This document shows positions 47,052 through 58,975 of a stretch of DNA of 64,000 bases, piece by piece. A program made the translations under genes and the position numbers. The stretch lies in contig JALIGW010000015.1 of the NCBI GenBank assembly GCA_023053685.1, positions 882,454 through 946,453 of the forward strand. The letters are read 5' to 3'. This stretch comes from Diadophis punctatus similis (taxonomy: Eukaryota > Chordata > Lepidosauria > Squamata > Dipsadidae). A model generated the notes under the pieces. The model made no database searches, had not been told where the DNA came from, and worked only from the letters and a program-made list of their open reading frames with translations. How positions within the stretch are numbered: the first letter of the stretch is position 1; every line of letters starts with the position of its first letter.

Positions 47052-47285
47052 TGGGGATGTAGTGGTCAGAATGCAGTATTGCAGGCTAAGTTTGCCCACA
47101 GACAAGAGTTCAAACTTGACTGGTTCAAGGTTGACACAACCTTTCATCCTTCCGAGGTTGATGAAATGAGGACCCAGATTGTTGGGGGCAATATGCAAAT
47201 ACTGGTGACATTGTAAACTGCCCAGAGAGTGTTTTAAAGCACTATGTGGTGATTTATAAGTCTTATTGCTGTCGCTATTGCCATT
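47052..47285 (+). mobile_element. Old tRNA-derived SINE copy
   Basis: Diverged: TAGTGGTCAGAATGCAGTA, GGTTCAAGGTTGACACAACC and AAATGAGGACCCAGATTG, ending TTATTGCTGTCGCTATTGCC, so it belongs to the GCTATT-tail subtype. Confidence 0.65.
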
Positions 47286-47305
47286 TTCAGCAAAAGTAGT
47301 TAGCC

Positions 47306-47440
47306 CAGAGGTCTTCAAACTTGGCAACTTTAAGACTTGTGGACTTCAACTCTCAGAATTCTCCAGCCAGCTATGCTGGCTGGAGAATTCTGGGAGTTGA
47401 AGTCCACAAGTCTTAAAGTTGCCAAGTTTGGGGACTCCTG
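47306..47440. mobile_element. Palindromic hAT-like MITE, family C
   Basis: Nearly perfect inverted arms of about 65 bp (start CAGAGGTCTTCAAACTTGG, end CCAAGTTTGGGGACTCCTG) with a 4-base centre near 47373. Flanks AGTTAGCC and ATATAGCC are a probable 8-bp duplication with two changes. Confidence 0.75.
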
Positions 47441-48736
47441 ATATAGCCTAATTGTTAACTTATCCAACCTTACCTTCAACTGAAGGTAAGGTTGGGTAAG
47501 AATTCCACATATGACATCAGGCCAGTTTACCTCAGAAAAACAGGATGTCTCTGCTTGTACACTGGATTCATTTTCAAATGTGCCCTCAAATGGTAGAAAT
47601 TAGAATTAGAACCATCAGCAAGAAGGATATTTTGTTATTAACTATTCCCCTATTTGTATTTTCTTCAAAGGAAATTTTTCTGTAGGGACCCACACGTACA
47701 GTAGAGTTTCTCCAACACGATATTACTGAACGTTGAAACGATCCCTTTCAGCTTTTCCAGAAAGATACCGACGACAATGTCTGTAAAATGCAGTTCTCTC
47801 CTAGGCCTTCCTCAAAAATGAGGTTCAGGCTGACCCAGTTTGCAAAACATCCTTGAGCCAATCGCTGGCTGGCACACATTCCCAAAGGCAACCTGGGTGG
47901 GCAAGAAGCCATCGGAGCAGATGGCTATTTTCCGAGGTAGCCAAGAGACCACATATGTGTCTCCAGGCTGGGGGTTGTTGGCATCGGTTTCCCAATGCGA
48001 ATGTCAAAATGGCAGGCCTAAAGTAGCTTCCTCCCTCCGAGAAATAGGCATTTTCCTGACCCGATTTGGTGGCCGAGGTTTTACAAATCATTGGAGAAAG
48101 CTCCCTACCTCCCTGCCTTTCTGGTGGAGCCCCAGGGAGAGACGGGCATTGGGAGAGCAAACAACCACTTTGCCATCCTATCTGTCACTGATCAGGATGG
48201 GTTTTAATGAGAAAGCAGGTCAAAGTATTCTACGTCCATTGAATCATTTATGGAAGCAGATGAAGAGAGTGAACGAGAATATGAAGAACTTCAGAGGAGC
48301 AAGCGGCTGTGTACAAGCTTCAAAAGTGAGGGTGATTTTGGCCTGGCCTCCTTATGAACACACATGTCCTGAGATGCCGCTGTAACAGGTTTTTAGAATA
48401 ATGATAGCGTATCATCTCCTTTAGTTCATTCCTGCTTCTTGGAGAGCATCTTTGCAAGTTGTACTAAACCGAATTGGGCACTAAACCACACACACGTTTG
48501 CCCTTAACCCAAAACCTGAGAATCACAGGTAAGTCATTCAGGGACATTTTGGACGTTATCCCAGTGAGGCTGGTAGGAAGGCAAAGCCATTGTTGCTGTT
48601 TTTGTAGTTTTGTGGAAAGACATTTTAAAACTCTACGATGGCCTGATCACACTACAAATGGGTTTGGGAGAATAACCGAAGCTTTTCCCCAGTTAAAGCC
48701 TCTATTTGATCCTTTTACCCTTTTAGACCATCTTTG

Positions 48737-49027
48737 CAGTGGTAGGATTCAAGCCAGGTTGCAGGGTGGATCCCACCGCCTCCACAAAGGCCAAGCCACT
48801 TCTCTCCCGGAGCGCAGCAGTCCTGCAGCTGACCCCGCGCACGGCTCCTGGAACTGCTCATCCTGGCTGGCCCCCGCAAGCTTGCAGAGCGCAGAGGTGG
48901 CATCCCTTAGGCAGCAGAAGGGGCTCTTCAGCAGGGGCAGAACACGGCTAATCGGTTCGCCGATCTCAGCAAAAAATTAGCTACCGGTTCTACTGAACCA
49001 GTGCGAACCGGCTGAATCCCACCACTA
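48737..49027. mobile_element. hAT-like MITE, family D
   Basis: Begins CAGTGGTAGGATTCAAGCC and ends GGCTGAATCCCACCACTA. The flanks CATCTTTG (48729-48736) and CATCTATG (49028-49035) are an 8-bp duplication with one change. Confidence 0.8.
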
Positions 49028-49078
49028 CATCTATGGTTCTCAATCACTGAACATATCTCATCTCTATTCAGAGGTTTG

Positions 49079-49320
49079 TTGTTGCTCAGTTGTGTAACTC
49101 TTTGCAACTCCATGGACCACAGCACGCCAGGTCCCCCTGTTCTTCCACTTTTTCCTGGAGTTTGACCAATTTCATGTTCGTTGCGTCGATGACACTATCT
49201 CACAATCTCCCCCTCTGCCTTTTCCTTGCCTTGCCCTTCTCCTTTTGCCTTCAGCCTTTCCCAAGATCAGGGTCTTTTCTGATGAGTCCTCTCTTCTCAT
49301 CAGGTAGCCAATGTATTTGA
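49079..49320 (-). mobile_element. Bov-B (RTE) LINE 3' region
   Basis: In reverse complement this is Bov-B text: TTGCTCAGTTGTGTAACTC, CTCCATGGACCACAGCACGC, TCATGTTCGTTGCGTCGATG, CCAAGATCAGGGTCTTTTC and CATCAGGTAGCCAATGTATT match what I know from ruminant and squamate Bov-B. Truncated, with no open frame. Bov-B is the classic LINE shared by horizontal transfer between squamates and ruminants and supplies the tail used by Sauria SINEs. Confidence 0.78.
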
Positions 49321-49491
49321 AAAATGCAAAGTGTTTTATAACAAAGGTGTTAGGAAGGGAATTACCATCTATCTACTTTCGCTATCTGTACCATGATTTA
49401 GGAAAATAAGACCGTGACAAACATTGATTTCCATCTGAACTTGAGGCACTTCCCTTGAATCAAAATATAACTTCATACCTACCATATTTTT

Positions 49492-50017
49492 CGGAGTATA
49501 AGATGCACCGGAGTATAAGACGCACCTAGATTTTAGAGGAGGAAAACAAGGAAAAAAGTATTCTGAACCAAATGCTGTAGTAATATATTATTTAATAAAA
49601 TACCAGTGTAGCAGAATAATTTTTACAACCATGTATACTTTTTACAAACTTCAAACTTGACAGCTTTAAGACTAGTGGACTTCAACTCCCAGAATTCCTC
49701 CTCCAGTCATGCTAGATGGGGTAATTAGAAGGCAAAAACACCCCAGTTTTTGCAAAAAACGGCCTGTTTTTCGCTTGTTTTTTTGCAAAATCAGGGCATG
49801 CAGAGGGTTTGGGAAGCCTGCAGAGCACTCCTAGGGGGTGGGGGAAGGCAAAAACGCCCCAATTTTTGCAAAAAAACGGTCCATTTTTAGCAAAAATAGT
49901 ATGCGGGGCGGGGCTTCGGGAAGCCAAAAATGGCTGTATTCAGTGTATAAGACGCACTGACATTTTCACCCTCTTTTTGGGGGCAAAAAGGTGTGTCTTA
50001 TACTCCTAAAAATACGG
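49492..50017. mobile_element. TA-flanked MITE, family B, copy 3
   Basis: Ends CCATATTTTTCGGAG and the complement of CCGTATTTTTAGG, flanked by TA (49490-49491, 50018-50019). The interior is collinear with copy 1, including the segment with AATATATTATTTAATA, but lacks the extra palindrome of copy 1. Its single half-palindrome (about 49655-49720) shows that the family carries half of a family C element. Confidence 0.78.
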
Positions 50018-50622
50018 TAAATGTAACTTAATGTAGCGAGCTGGGTGGATGTGATCAGGGCAAAATTCTGCTGTATTTTTAAAATTAGCCTAGTGGAGAA
50101 ATTTGCAATTTCATTATTCCCCCTTCCCTGTTTCTTAGAACTTTGCATTCACATGAACAAAAGCCTCAATAAATGCATCACATCCAGACTGTTACGGACA
50201 CTTTTGAACAAACAGTAGATGATTGGAGAGAAATCCTGCAACACCCTTTACTTCAATTTTTCCTTTTTCAGTTCCGGATTTCAAAATAAATCATCTTATT
50301 AGGTTGCTTAGAACCTGAGAGGGTGGCTTGCGTTTGTGGAATCCAACTTGCCAAAATAGTCTCATATACTACACAGGTTTTTTTTCTCTTGTTTCTCATA
50401 AAGAAAGAAGTGTTCAGTTTTTCACCTGGTGTAATGGAAACACAAACGCTTTCCTTAGTTTGGAATTTTCTTGATTACAACATCATCTGTCGGTTTCCTA
50501 CTTTGGAATAAGATTTTCCAACATCTCCCATATGTTCTCTGACTGCTACTGCACAGATAGCAATATAACACCACTGAAAACCATCCTTCTGCTTTAAGGA
50601 GAGGGAAGGTGGCAGCAAATTG

Positions 50623-50676
50623 TTTGTTTGTTTGTTTGTTTGTTTGTTTGTTTGTTTGTTTGTTTGTTTGTTTGTT
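50623..50676. repeat. (TTTG)n array
   Basis: About 13 perfect units. Confidence 0.93.
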
Positions 50677-50841
50677 TTAGCAAAAGCTATGGAGCTCTTG
50701 TAGGTCTGTCCTGTGTATCATCCTTCCTATTCCTTCTGCTGCTGGAAGACGGTAAGTAGATTGATAGGCAGGCAGGTAGGTAGGAGTTAGATAGCAGACA
50801 GACAGACAGGCATAGATATAGATGATACTGTAGATAGATGA

Positions 50842-51033
<192 letters not shown>

Positions 51034-51053
51034 TAAGGTTAGTAGGTTAGTAG

Positions 51054-51372
51054 CAGGGGTGACATTCAATTTTTTCCTCTACTGGTTCTCTAGGCATGGC
51101 TTGGTGGGTATGGCCAAGCCACACCCACCAAGCCACGCCCACAGAACCAACAGAAAAGTTTGGCCAAGTCTTCTAGCGTTCAACCTGGCTGTTTCTCTCC
51201 TCCTCCTCATGTTTGCTCTGCATGTATGAGCCCAAGAAGGAGGAGAGAAGGAGTGAGTGAGAGGGGCGGGGCGGGGCCAGTCAGTGGTGCGATTTACCGG
51301 TTCTCCGAACTGCGCATAATCGCTGCCACCGGTTCTATAGAACCTGTCCGAGCCTGCTGAATTTCACACCTG
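51054..51372. mobile_element. hAT-like MITE, family D, beside a Bkm-like array
   Basis: Begins CAGGGGTGACATTCAA and ends GCTGAATTTCACACCTG, with GTTAGTAG (51046-51053) and GTAAGTAG (51373-51380) as an 8-bp duplication with one change. CCACACCCACCAAGCCACGC lies inside. Confidence 0.8.
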
Positions 51373-52361
51373 GTAAGTAGGTAGGAAAGATAATGTAGGG
51401 TAGGGTAAGGTAGGATAGGATAGGATAGGATAGATATAGGGATGGATGGACGGATGCATGCATGCATGCATGCATGGGATAGATAGATGATAGATATAAA
51501 TATAAATATATATATAGATGGAGGTAGAGATAGAGATAACTGTGTGTCTGTGTCTAAAACTTTTCTCAGCCAACTCTGCAATTTACAAATAATTCTCATT
51601 TGCCCAATAGTAAGAACCAGCACCCTGTGGAAAGAATGCCCTACTTAAAAAAAAACACCAGTTTTCATTCTCTTCAATTAAAGAGAACTTGAATTTGAAA
51701 TATCTTTTTAGTGAAATTCTCCTATACATCCTTCCTTAATTGTCCTGAAGAGAGAAGGGTGGGGTTTATGTCTGTCTCTGCGTCCACCAGTCTTCTGCGG
51801 TATTTCTGACTTCCTCTGCTAACCTCTCTATTGAAGAAGATGAGGGAACTGATACGACCTACATGAAGCTTTCCAAACGAAACCGGTGATGGGGTCAACC
51901 AAAGACTCCGATGTCCGCTAAGTCCTGAAGTCTCTTCCCCCATATGTCAACAAGACTTAAAAGTACTTTACTTGGATTGGATTATTTCTTCATGTTTTTT
52001 TTTAAAGTAGATCATTGGATCCGTAGATCCACAAAACTTCCATTGACTTTAATGAACAGATTTCCTTCATTGACTTTGGGATTTCACACATCATTTTTCA
52101 GTGAGCGAGAGGTGACCCGAAACTGTCTAGATTTGAAAATATGGGATTTCTTGTGACTTATTGGGGCCCGATAACAACTGAACTTTAAAGGACAAAAGAA
52201 GATGCCAGGAGCAGTTATTAAATGCTCCAGGTTAGAATCTGGGTGTGTGTGTGTGTGTCTAATTCATAATAAGGGAGGGAGGGAGGACAAACTATTGCAA
52301 GCTAAAGAATATCAAATGAAAAATTAAGATGAGATGTCACAGTGTTTACAATTGGTGCAGC

Positions 52362-52640
52362 AACGGATGGAAACTAATCAAGGAGAGAAGCAACCTAGAG
52401 AAATTTCCTGACAGAATAATTATTCAGTGGAACGACTTGCCTCTAGAACAGTGTTTCCCAACCTTGGCAACTTGAAGATGTCTGGACTTCAACTCCCAGA
52501 ATTCCCCAGCCAGCGAATGCTGGCTGGGGAATTCTGGGAGTTGAAGTCCAGACATCTTCAAGTTGCCAAGGTTGGGAAACACTGCTCTAGAAGTTGTGGG
52601 TGCTCCCAACACTGGAAGTTTTTAAGAGATTGGACATTGG
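52362..52640 (+). mobile_element. CR1 LINE 3' fragment hosting a MITE
   Basis: CR1 3' text (ATGGAAACTAATCAAGGAG to AACACTGGAAGTTTTTAAG) interrupted by the family C MITE at 52449-52584 and its 8-bp duplication. Confidence 0.78.
52449..52584. mobile_element. Young palindromic hAT MITE, family C, inserted in a CR1
   Basis: A perfect inverted repeat: two 66-bp arms and a 4-base loop (GAAT). Ends are CAGTGTTTCCC and GGGAAACACTG. It is flanked by the perfect 8-bp duplication CTCTAGAA (52441-52448, 52585-52592) and interrupts a CR1 3' end, whose text continues on both sides. Absence of arm mismatches means a recent insertion or gene conversion between arms. Confidence 0.92.
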
Positions 52641-52659
52641 AGAATACTAATCCCTGCAG

Positions 52660-52830
52660 TTTCCCACGATTTCAGAAGTGGTTTGCCATTGCCTCCTTCC
52701 AAGGGCTGAGAGAGAATGACTGGCCCAAGATTACCCAGATGGCTTGTGTCTAAGGCAAGGCCAGAATTCATGGTTTATTGATTTCTAGTCTGGGGCCGAT
52801 ACCACTACACCATGATGGTTCTCTAAGTAC
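52660..52830 (-). mobile_element. Fragment of the 15333-type SINE-like repeat
   Basis: AGAAGTGGTTTGCCATTGCC to TACCACTACACCATGATGG, the latter being the inverted tRNA-like head. Confidence 0.6.
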
Positions 52831-53030
52831 TCAATTTAGATGACTAGAACTATAGTCAATAGTGTCAGGGTTCCAAAAAACACCCCCAATGAAATAAAAC
52901 TCCAAGGCTAGAAGTTCCTCAAAGTTCCAATTTATTAGAGATGGTCATGTTGGCACATCTGGGAAAACCCGAATCTGAAGCTTCCAGGTTTTCTCCACCC
53001 AGTTGAAAGTTCACAACCCTGCCCTACACC

Positions 53031-53285
53031 AGTGGTGGGTTGCTGCTGGTTTGGACCTGTTCTTTAGAACCGGTAGTGGAAATTTATCACCACTCGCCGA
53101 ACCGGCAGCGATGACCGGCAGTCCACGCTCCCGAACCGGTTCTCTGGTCGCCGCGGCTTGCAAAAAAACCCCTATGCACATGCACAGAGGCTTCTGTGCA
53201 TGCGCAGAGGGTCATTTCCGGGTCTTTTGCGCAACGTGAATGTGAACCAGTAGGGAAGGGAAGTGGAACCCCCCCTGCCCCCCCC
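53031..53285. mobile_element. hAT-like MITE, family D (right end uncertain)
   Basis: Left end CAGTGGTGGGTTGCTG is clear; the core has AACCGGTAG and TGCATGCGCAGAGGG. The right end falls in a C-run (about 53265-53288), so no duplication could be fixed. Confidence 0.55.
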
Positions 53286-53577
53286 ACTGACAAGTTCATC
53301 ACATGGTCCAATCCAATCTTCACACTCAACTGGAGACAATCTCCAGTCAGTCCCATCCAGGTGCAGGCAAGTGTCCTTGACTCCCAGAGTAAAGAATTTT
53401 GTTAAGGCTAATCTTCTACCGCTCCAACCAAACCCCCCTCCCAATTTCCCAGGCTAAAATATGTGGCAGTTAGGAAGCTGAAAGAGAAAAGATGGCTTCC
53501 AAAACTGACAAAATAGAAGATTAAAATTTGTCGATGAAGATCATAGATTCCAATCTTCCACCTGCTGGAATTAATTA

Positions 53578-53961
53578 TAGGTAGTCCTTGACTTACAACA
53601 GTCCCTTCAATGACCATTCGAAGTTACAACAGCACTGAAAAAAGTGACGTAGGACCGTTTTTCACATTGCAGCATTGCCGGGATCACGTGATCAAAGATC
53701 AGATGCTTGGCAACTGATTCATATTTATGACGATCGCCGTGTCTCAGGGTCACACGATCCCCTTTTGCAACCTTCTGACAAACAAAGTCAACGAGGAAGC
53801 CAGATTCACTTAACAACCATGTTACTAACTTAACTGTAGAGACTCACTCAACAACAGTGGCAAGAAAGGTTCTAAAATGGGGCAAAACTCACTTAATGTA
53901 TTTCTCGCTTACAAACAGAAATTTTTGGCCTCAACTTTGGTCGTAAAACAAGGACTACCTG
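53578..53961 (+). mobile_element. MITE family E, near full length
   Basis: From TAGGTAGTCCTTGACTTAC to AAACAAGGACTACCTG, with the expected internal landmarks. An L2-type tail follows directly. Confidence 0.72.
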
Positions 53962-54030
53962 CCCTACAACCTAGCCCCAGGGAGTAGGGCGGCATAGAAG
54001 AACTCTAAAATAAAATAAAATAAATAAACC
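53962..54030 (+). mobile_element. L2-type LINE terminal fragment
   Basis: CCAGGGAGTAGGGCGGCATAG followed by AAAATAAAATAAATAAA resembles the extreme 3' end of the L2 copies. Confidence 0.45.
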
Positions 54031-54369
54031 TCCCCATCCAATGGCCATCTGGCTTCTCCTTCCATACCTCCATGAAAAGCAAGTCCACCACCTCTCAAGT
54101 TAGTCCGTTCTACTCTTGAACAGTTCTTATCGCTAAGGAAATGTTTGTTGCTATTTATAATACAGTTTCTGCTTTTCTTAACAAAAGTGCTCAGATTATA
54201 GGGGGAACGGGTTAGGGAAGATTCAGCCCCAGCTAAAAGCTCTTAACAGCTAGAAAAGAAAGTTATCATTTGTCTAAAAGTGGGGGAATGGCAAAAGAGT
54301 GGAATTTACGCTGCAGGGGATCGAAACAGGCCTCCAAGGAGGCAGCTTCGACCAGCTTTGCTCTTTTAA

Positions 54370-54625
54370 CAGAGTTGGAAGGGACCTTGTAGATCATCTA
54401 GTCCAACCCCCCACCCAAGCAGGGGACCCTACACCATTTCTGACAGATGGCAGTCCAGTCTCTTCTGGAAAGCCTCCAGGGATGAAGCTCCCACAACTTC
54501 CGAAGGCAACTTCTAGTTCCATGGGTTGATTGTTCTCACTGTCCGAAATTTTCTCCTTATTTCTAAGGTTGAATCTCTCCTTGATCAGTTTCCATCCATT
54601 ATGCCTTGTCTGGCCTTCAGGGGAA
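54370..54625 (-). mobile_element. CR1 LINE 3' end, minus strand
   Basis: Reverse complement of the CR1 3' end: AGAGTTGGAAGGGACCTTG to AGTTTCCATCCATTATGCC. More diverged from the other copies than they are from each other. Confidence 0.78.
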
Positions 54626-54812
54626 AAGCATGGGGAAAAAGTGAGAATGCTAAATTACACCATGGCTAATTGTGCGAATAATATGACATCCTGTGTTGGT
54701 GCACACGGAAGACAACAGGATCTATTTAGCTTTCCATAGGCAAGCCTGAGTTCCCCAAAGTACAAAATGGCAGCCTAGCAAATGCAACCAGTTACATACT
54801 ACTGGTTACTAC

Positions 54813-55431
54813 TAGGGGTGGGTTCCACTTACCTGCCATACCGCTTCTGATTGCGATGGAAGTGTGTGTTTTGTCAGCGCGATTTCTTCGCTCTCTCGTG
54901 CGCCCCTGTCACGACGCGCAAAAGACCCAGAAATGAACCTCTGTGCTCCCCAAGAGCCGAGGTGGCGCAGCAGTTAGAGCGCAGTACTGCAGGCCACTTT
55001 AGCTGAATGTGATCCGCAGGTCAGCGGTTCAAATCTCACCGGCTCAAGGTTGACTCAGCCTTCCATCCTTCCGAGGTAGGTAAAATGAGGACCCAGATTG
55101 TTGGGGGCAATGTAAATATACATTGCTTACTGGTGTAAACCGCTTAGAGAGTGCTTGCACTGTGAGGCGGTATATAAATCTCACAAATAAATAAATAATA
55201 AACAAACAAACAAAGAAAGAAACAAACAAACAAACATGCGGAAGCCTTTGCGTATGCGCAGAGTTTTTTTTTGCAAGCCGCGCATGCACAGAGGGTCATT
55301 TGTGTGACGTGACATGGAAGTGCGCAAAATGCGCACTTCCACATCACTTCCGTCGTGATGCAAAACGCGCACATTTGCGCACTTCCATCACGATGTGAAC
55401 TGGTGGGGAAGGGAAGTGGAACCTACCCCTG
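54813..55431. mobile_element. hAT-like MITE, family D, interrupted by a tRNA-SINE
   Basis: Ends TAGGGGTGGGTTCCACTT and AAGTGGAACCTACCCCTG are inverted repeats. A 280-bp SINE (54953-55235) splits the element. The right part holds palindromes around AAGTGCGCAAAATGCGCACTT. No clear 8-bp duplication is visible. Confidence 0.65.
54953..55235 (+). mobile_element. tRNA-derived SINE inside a family D MITE
   Basis: Head AGAGCCGAGGTGGCGCAGC, full body, tail CACAAATAAATAAATAATA followed by AAAC units to about 55235. Confidence 0.78.
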
Positions 55432-55650
55432 GAGTGAATCTGGCTTCCCCACGGACTCTGCTTGTCAGAAGGTTGCAAAAGGGGATGCCACGACTACAGG
55501 ACACTGCAACCGTCATAAATATGAGCCAGTTGCCAATTGTCCGAATTTTGATCATGTGACTACAAGGATGCTGTAACAGTTGTGTGAAGAACTGCCATAA
55601 GCCTGTTTTTTCCGTGCCATTGTAACTTAGGTCATTAAGTAAAGACGCTA
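55432..55650 (-). mobile_element. MITE family E, inverted fragment
   Basis: In reverse it reads the family E middle: GTGAATCTGGCTTCCCC, CATAAATATGAGCCAGTTGCC and TTGTAACTTAGGTCATTAAG. Truncated at both ends, and directly abutting the family D element on its left. Confidence 0.6.
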
Positions 55651-55663
55651 TAGAGCACTGCAC

Positions 55664-56185
55664 ACCAAGACAACTAGACACAAGGACATTTTTTCCCCGA
55701 ACGCCATCACTCTGCTAAACAAATAATTCCCTACTACTATTAGCTTTTCTCATCGTTCCTATCACCCTTCTCCCCCCACTTATGATTGTATGACTGTAAC
55801 TTGTTGCTTGTATCCTTACAATTTATATTAATATTGATTGTTTCCTGATTGCTTATTTGTACCCTATGACAATCATTAAGTGTTGTATCTCATGATTCTT
55901 GACAAACGTATCTTTTCTTTTATGTACACTGAGAGCATATGCACCAAAAACAAATTCCTTGTGTGTCCAATCACACTTGGCCAATAAAGAATTCTATTCT
56001 ATTCTATTCTATTCTATTCTATTCTATTCTATTCTATTCTATTCTATTCTATTCTATTCCATTCCATTCCATTCCATTCCATTCCATTCCATTCCATTCT
56101 TATTCTATTCTATTCTATTCTATTCTATTCTATTCTATTCTATTCTATTCTATTCTATTCTATTCTATTCTATTCTATTCTATTC
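55664..56185 (+). mobile_element. Snake CR1/L3-type LINE 3' end with ATTCT tail
   Basis: Begins CACACCAAGACAACTAGAC, has the 3' UTR landmarks of the family, then an (ATTCT)n tail from 55988 with a block of ATTCC units inside. Confidence 0.78.
55988..56185. repeat. (ATTCT)n with a central ATTCC block
   Basis: About 39 pentamers; ATTCC units at 56058-56098. Confidence 0.95.
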
Positions 56186-56186
56186 A

Positions 56187-56396
56187 GGAGAAATTTCCTA
56201 ACAGTGAAAACAATAAACCAGTGGAACAACTTGCCTCCAGAAGTTGTGGGTGCTCCAACACTGGAGGTTTTTAAGAAGAGATTGGACAACTATTTGTCTG
56301 AAGTGGTATAGTGTTTTCTGCCTGAACAGGGGATTGGACTAGAAGACCTCCAAGGTCCCTTCCAACTCTGTTATTCTATGTTCTATGACTACTTGT
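56187..56396 (+). mobile_element. CR1 LINE 3' end following an ATTCT array
   Basis: Starts at GGAGAAATTTCCTAACAG immediately after the (ATTCT)n tail of the preceding LINE and ends CTTCCAACTCTGTTATTCTA. The join suggests insertion into, or exchange within, the array. Confidence 0.78.
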
Positions 56397-57205
56397 ATAT
56401 TTCAGCCTTCCAAGCTGCTCATTGCATTAATTCAAGTTTTATTTCTTGTATGTATTTGTATCCCAAATAACTCAAGAAAATAACTCAAGCTGGCTAACAT
56501 ATCCAACATACATTCCATGTCCTATTTTCTTATGAATTTACGATGTAGTGAAAAAACAAAGACTTGAGGCTCTGAGAGGAAGCAGTAGATCCGGAGCTTA
56601 AATGGTTAAGCAGTTAACATTTTTAAAAGCAAGGAAACTTGTATTTTATGTCGCAAAAGGTCATTTTATGATAACGCATTAGGGAGCATATTTTTGGTGG
56701 AATGCGCATGAATTGAACTGCACGATTCCCATTAGTTTTAATGGGAGTTTTGCAACTAAAACTATGTCCATTTGGCTAAGGGAAGAAAAAAATATATCAC
56801 TATACTTCTTCATAGAAGCAGCAATCAGGCATACACACATAAAAACATCTAATGAATTTTCAGCTAGTAACTATCTCCAGGCTTCAAGAGTATAGCTTCT
56901 CTAACAGTTATGGCTTAAAAATGTGCAAGGGTAATTTTATTTTATCTGATTTGCATCTCGAACACAGAAGCAACTCAATCCTAGTAATTCCAAGCATTTG
57001 TTTCTGCAAATAACAATAAGCACTTTGAAGATGCATGTTTGAACCATCCCACAAGGTGCTGTGGGGTTGTTGTTGTTTTTTTGTGATTGCTTGTTTTTAA
57101 ATTAAACATTCCAGGGCATTTTTTTTAAAAAGGTTAGTTGATTTGTTGTGTGGGGTATTTTTCCATAAAGGGAAAATGCCGTAGTTGCTGCAAAACGAGC
57201 TAGCC

Positions 57206-57806
57206 TAGGAATAGAATAGAATAGAATAGAATAGAATAGAATAGAATAGAATAGAATAGAATAGAATAGAATAGAATAGAATAGAATAGAATAAAGAATA
57301 AAGAATAAAGAATAAAGAATAAAGAATATAGAATAGAATAGAATAGAATAGAATAGAATAAAGAATATAGAATAGAATAGAATAGAATAGAATAGAATAG
57401 AATAGAATAGAATAGAATAGAATAGAATAAAGAATAAAGAATAAAGAATAAAGAATATAGAATAGAAGAATAGAATAGAATAGAATAGAATAGAATAGAA
57501 TAGAATAGAATAGAATAGAATAGAATAGAATAGAATAGAATTCTTTATTGACCAAATGTGATTGGACACACAAGGAATTTGTCTTTGCTGCATATGCTCT
57601 CATGTTCATAAAAGAAAAGATACATTTGTCAAGAATCATGAGGTACAACACTTAATGATTGTCATACGGTACAAATAAGCAATCAGGAAACAATATTAAT
57701 ATAAATCGTAAGGATACAAGCAACAAGTTACAGTCATACAGTCATAAGTGGGAGGAGATGGGTGATAGGACGATGAGAAGACTAATAGTAATAGTAATGC
57801 TGCAGA
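57206..57806 (-). mobile_element. Snake CR1/L3-type LINE 3' end, inverted, with long tail
   Basis: The reverse complement of the family: the AATAG/AGAAT array (57208-57540), then TTCTTTATTGACCAAATG and the rest of the 3' UTR up to about 57806. Confidence 0.78.
57208..57540. repeat. (AGAAT)n array
   Basis: About 65 pentamers with AAAGAAT variants in two blocks; inverse of the array at 55988. Confidence 0.95.
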
Positions 57807-57980
57807 TGATTGCTTGAGAGAAATTGAAGAAAAAATGGGGTGCAGACTTGCACAAGGAAAAAGAGCAAGACTTAAGTCAGACGAACCCCGATAATGCAAT
57901 GGAACTGCACAAAACTTGTTCAACAAGGAACACTATCAGATCCTGTCAGCTAAAACCCAGGATAAATTTCAGCAGTATGT

Positions 57981-58165
57981 CTACGGAGGTTCTCAGTCAT
58001 CCAGGTCATGGTTGTCCCAAATATGTTTTTTCAAGACGCAACTGGACTTTCCTTGTTGTTTTTTTTTCTCTTTCTCTTGAAGACATTTCACTTCTCATCC
58101 AAGAAGCTTCTTCAGTACTGGCTGAATGGTGGGGAACGGAAGGATTGATATTCCTTGCAATCGTC
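57981..58165 (+). mobile_element. Interspersed repeat P2
   Basis: TTCTCAGTCATCCAGGTCATG to TTCCTTGCAATCGTCTGG, with GAAGACATTTCACTTCTCATC. Confidence 0.6.
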
Positions 58166-58911
58166 TGGACCTTCAAAGTTCTCCCCTAAAAAAAACAACC
58201 CCAAACCCCTTTTCTTCCAAAAAAATGCATATTAGTAGAAGGTTACAGGAAGTAGCAACCTATGTATTATCCCCCAAAGCATTCCCAGAATATAACAAAC
58301 AAGTCCCACGTTTATTTTAATTTTTAGCCTCACATTTAACATTTCGTCTGCAAATGTGAAATGGATTCATGCAAGGTAAGGCGAGGCGAGAAATAAAAGA
58401 GGGAAACTGTTTTGATTCCAGACCTATTCACCTACAATCTGCCCTTCTGTGCAACCTTTTTGCTGTGAAAACACAATAATTGCTTTGAAATGTTGCTTTT
58501 CTTCCACAAGCCAGCTGTATTTTTAATAACTTTCTATGCCATCCAGCTCGTAATTGTGCTGCAAACAAGCTGGTTTACTGAGACTTGCAGAGGGCTGCAG
58601 CATTTGAAAAACTCCTAGATAAAAAGAGGGGACATGATAGCTTCCTGCAATACCCCCAATCCCTATCACACACATACACTGCTCTATGCTTGAGATGCAA
58701 TTGAAAAATGCTGTTCACACTATGTGTTATGTAGAAGAGATCCTTTTTTTAATTGGATCAATTGGATTCTTTTTCTGTTTCCACGATTCCCATTTAAGGC
58801 AGCCATTCTGGTCATTTTATAATTTGGGAATTTGCAGGCTGGTGCTTAAGATGGTTGTTTTTTCTCATCGCTCACTATTTATCTCTTTTCTCTTGATATT
58901 ATACAAGTTCT

Positions 58912-58975
58912 TTTCATCATCCAGGAGATGGAGAGTTCTAGTCCCACCTTAGCCATAAAGCAGGTAGGACATTAT
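58912..58975 (-). mobile_element. Short fragment of the 15333-type repeat
   Basis: AGTTCTAGTCCCACCTTAGCC is the family unit; too short for more. Confidence 0.4.

Noticed and set aside
47840..48385. 181-codon ORF
   Set aside because: No recognisable family and no supporting signals; probably chance, although I cannot exclude a retained pseudogene.
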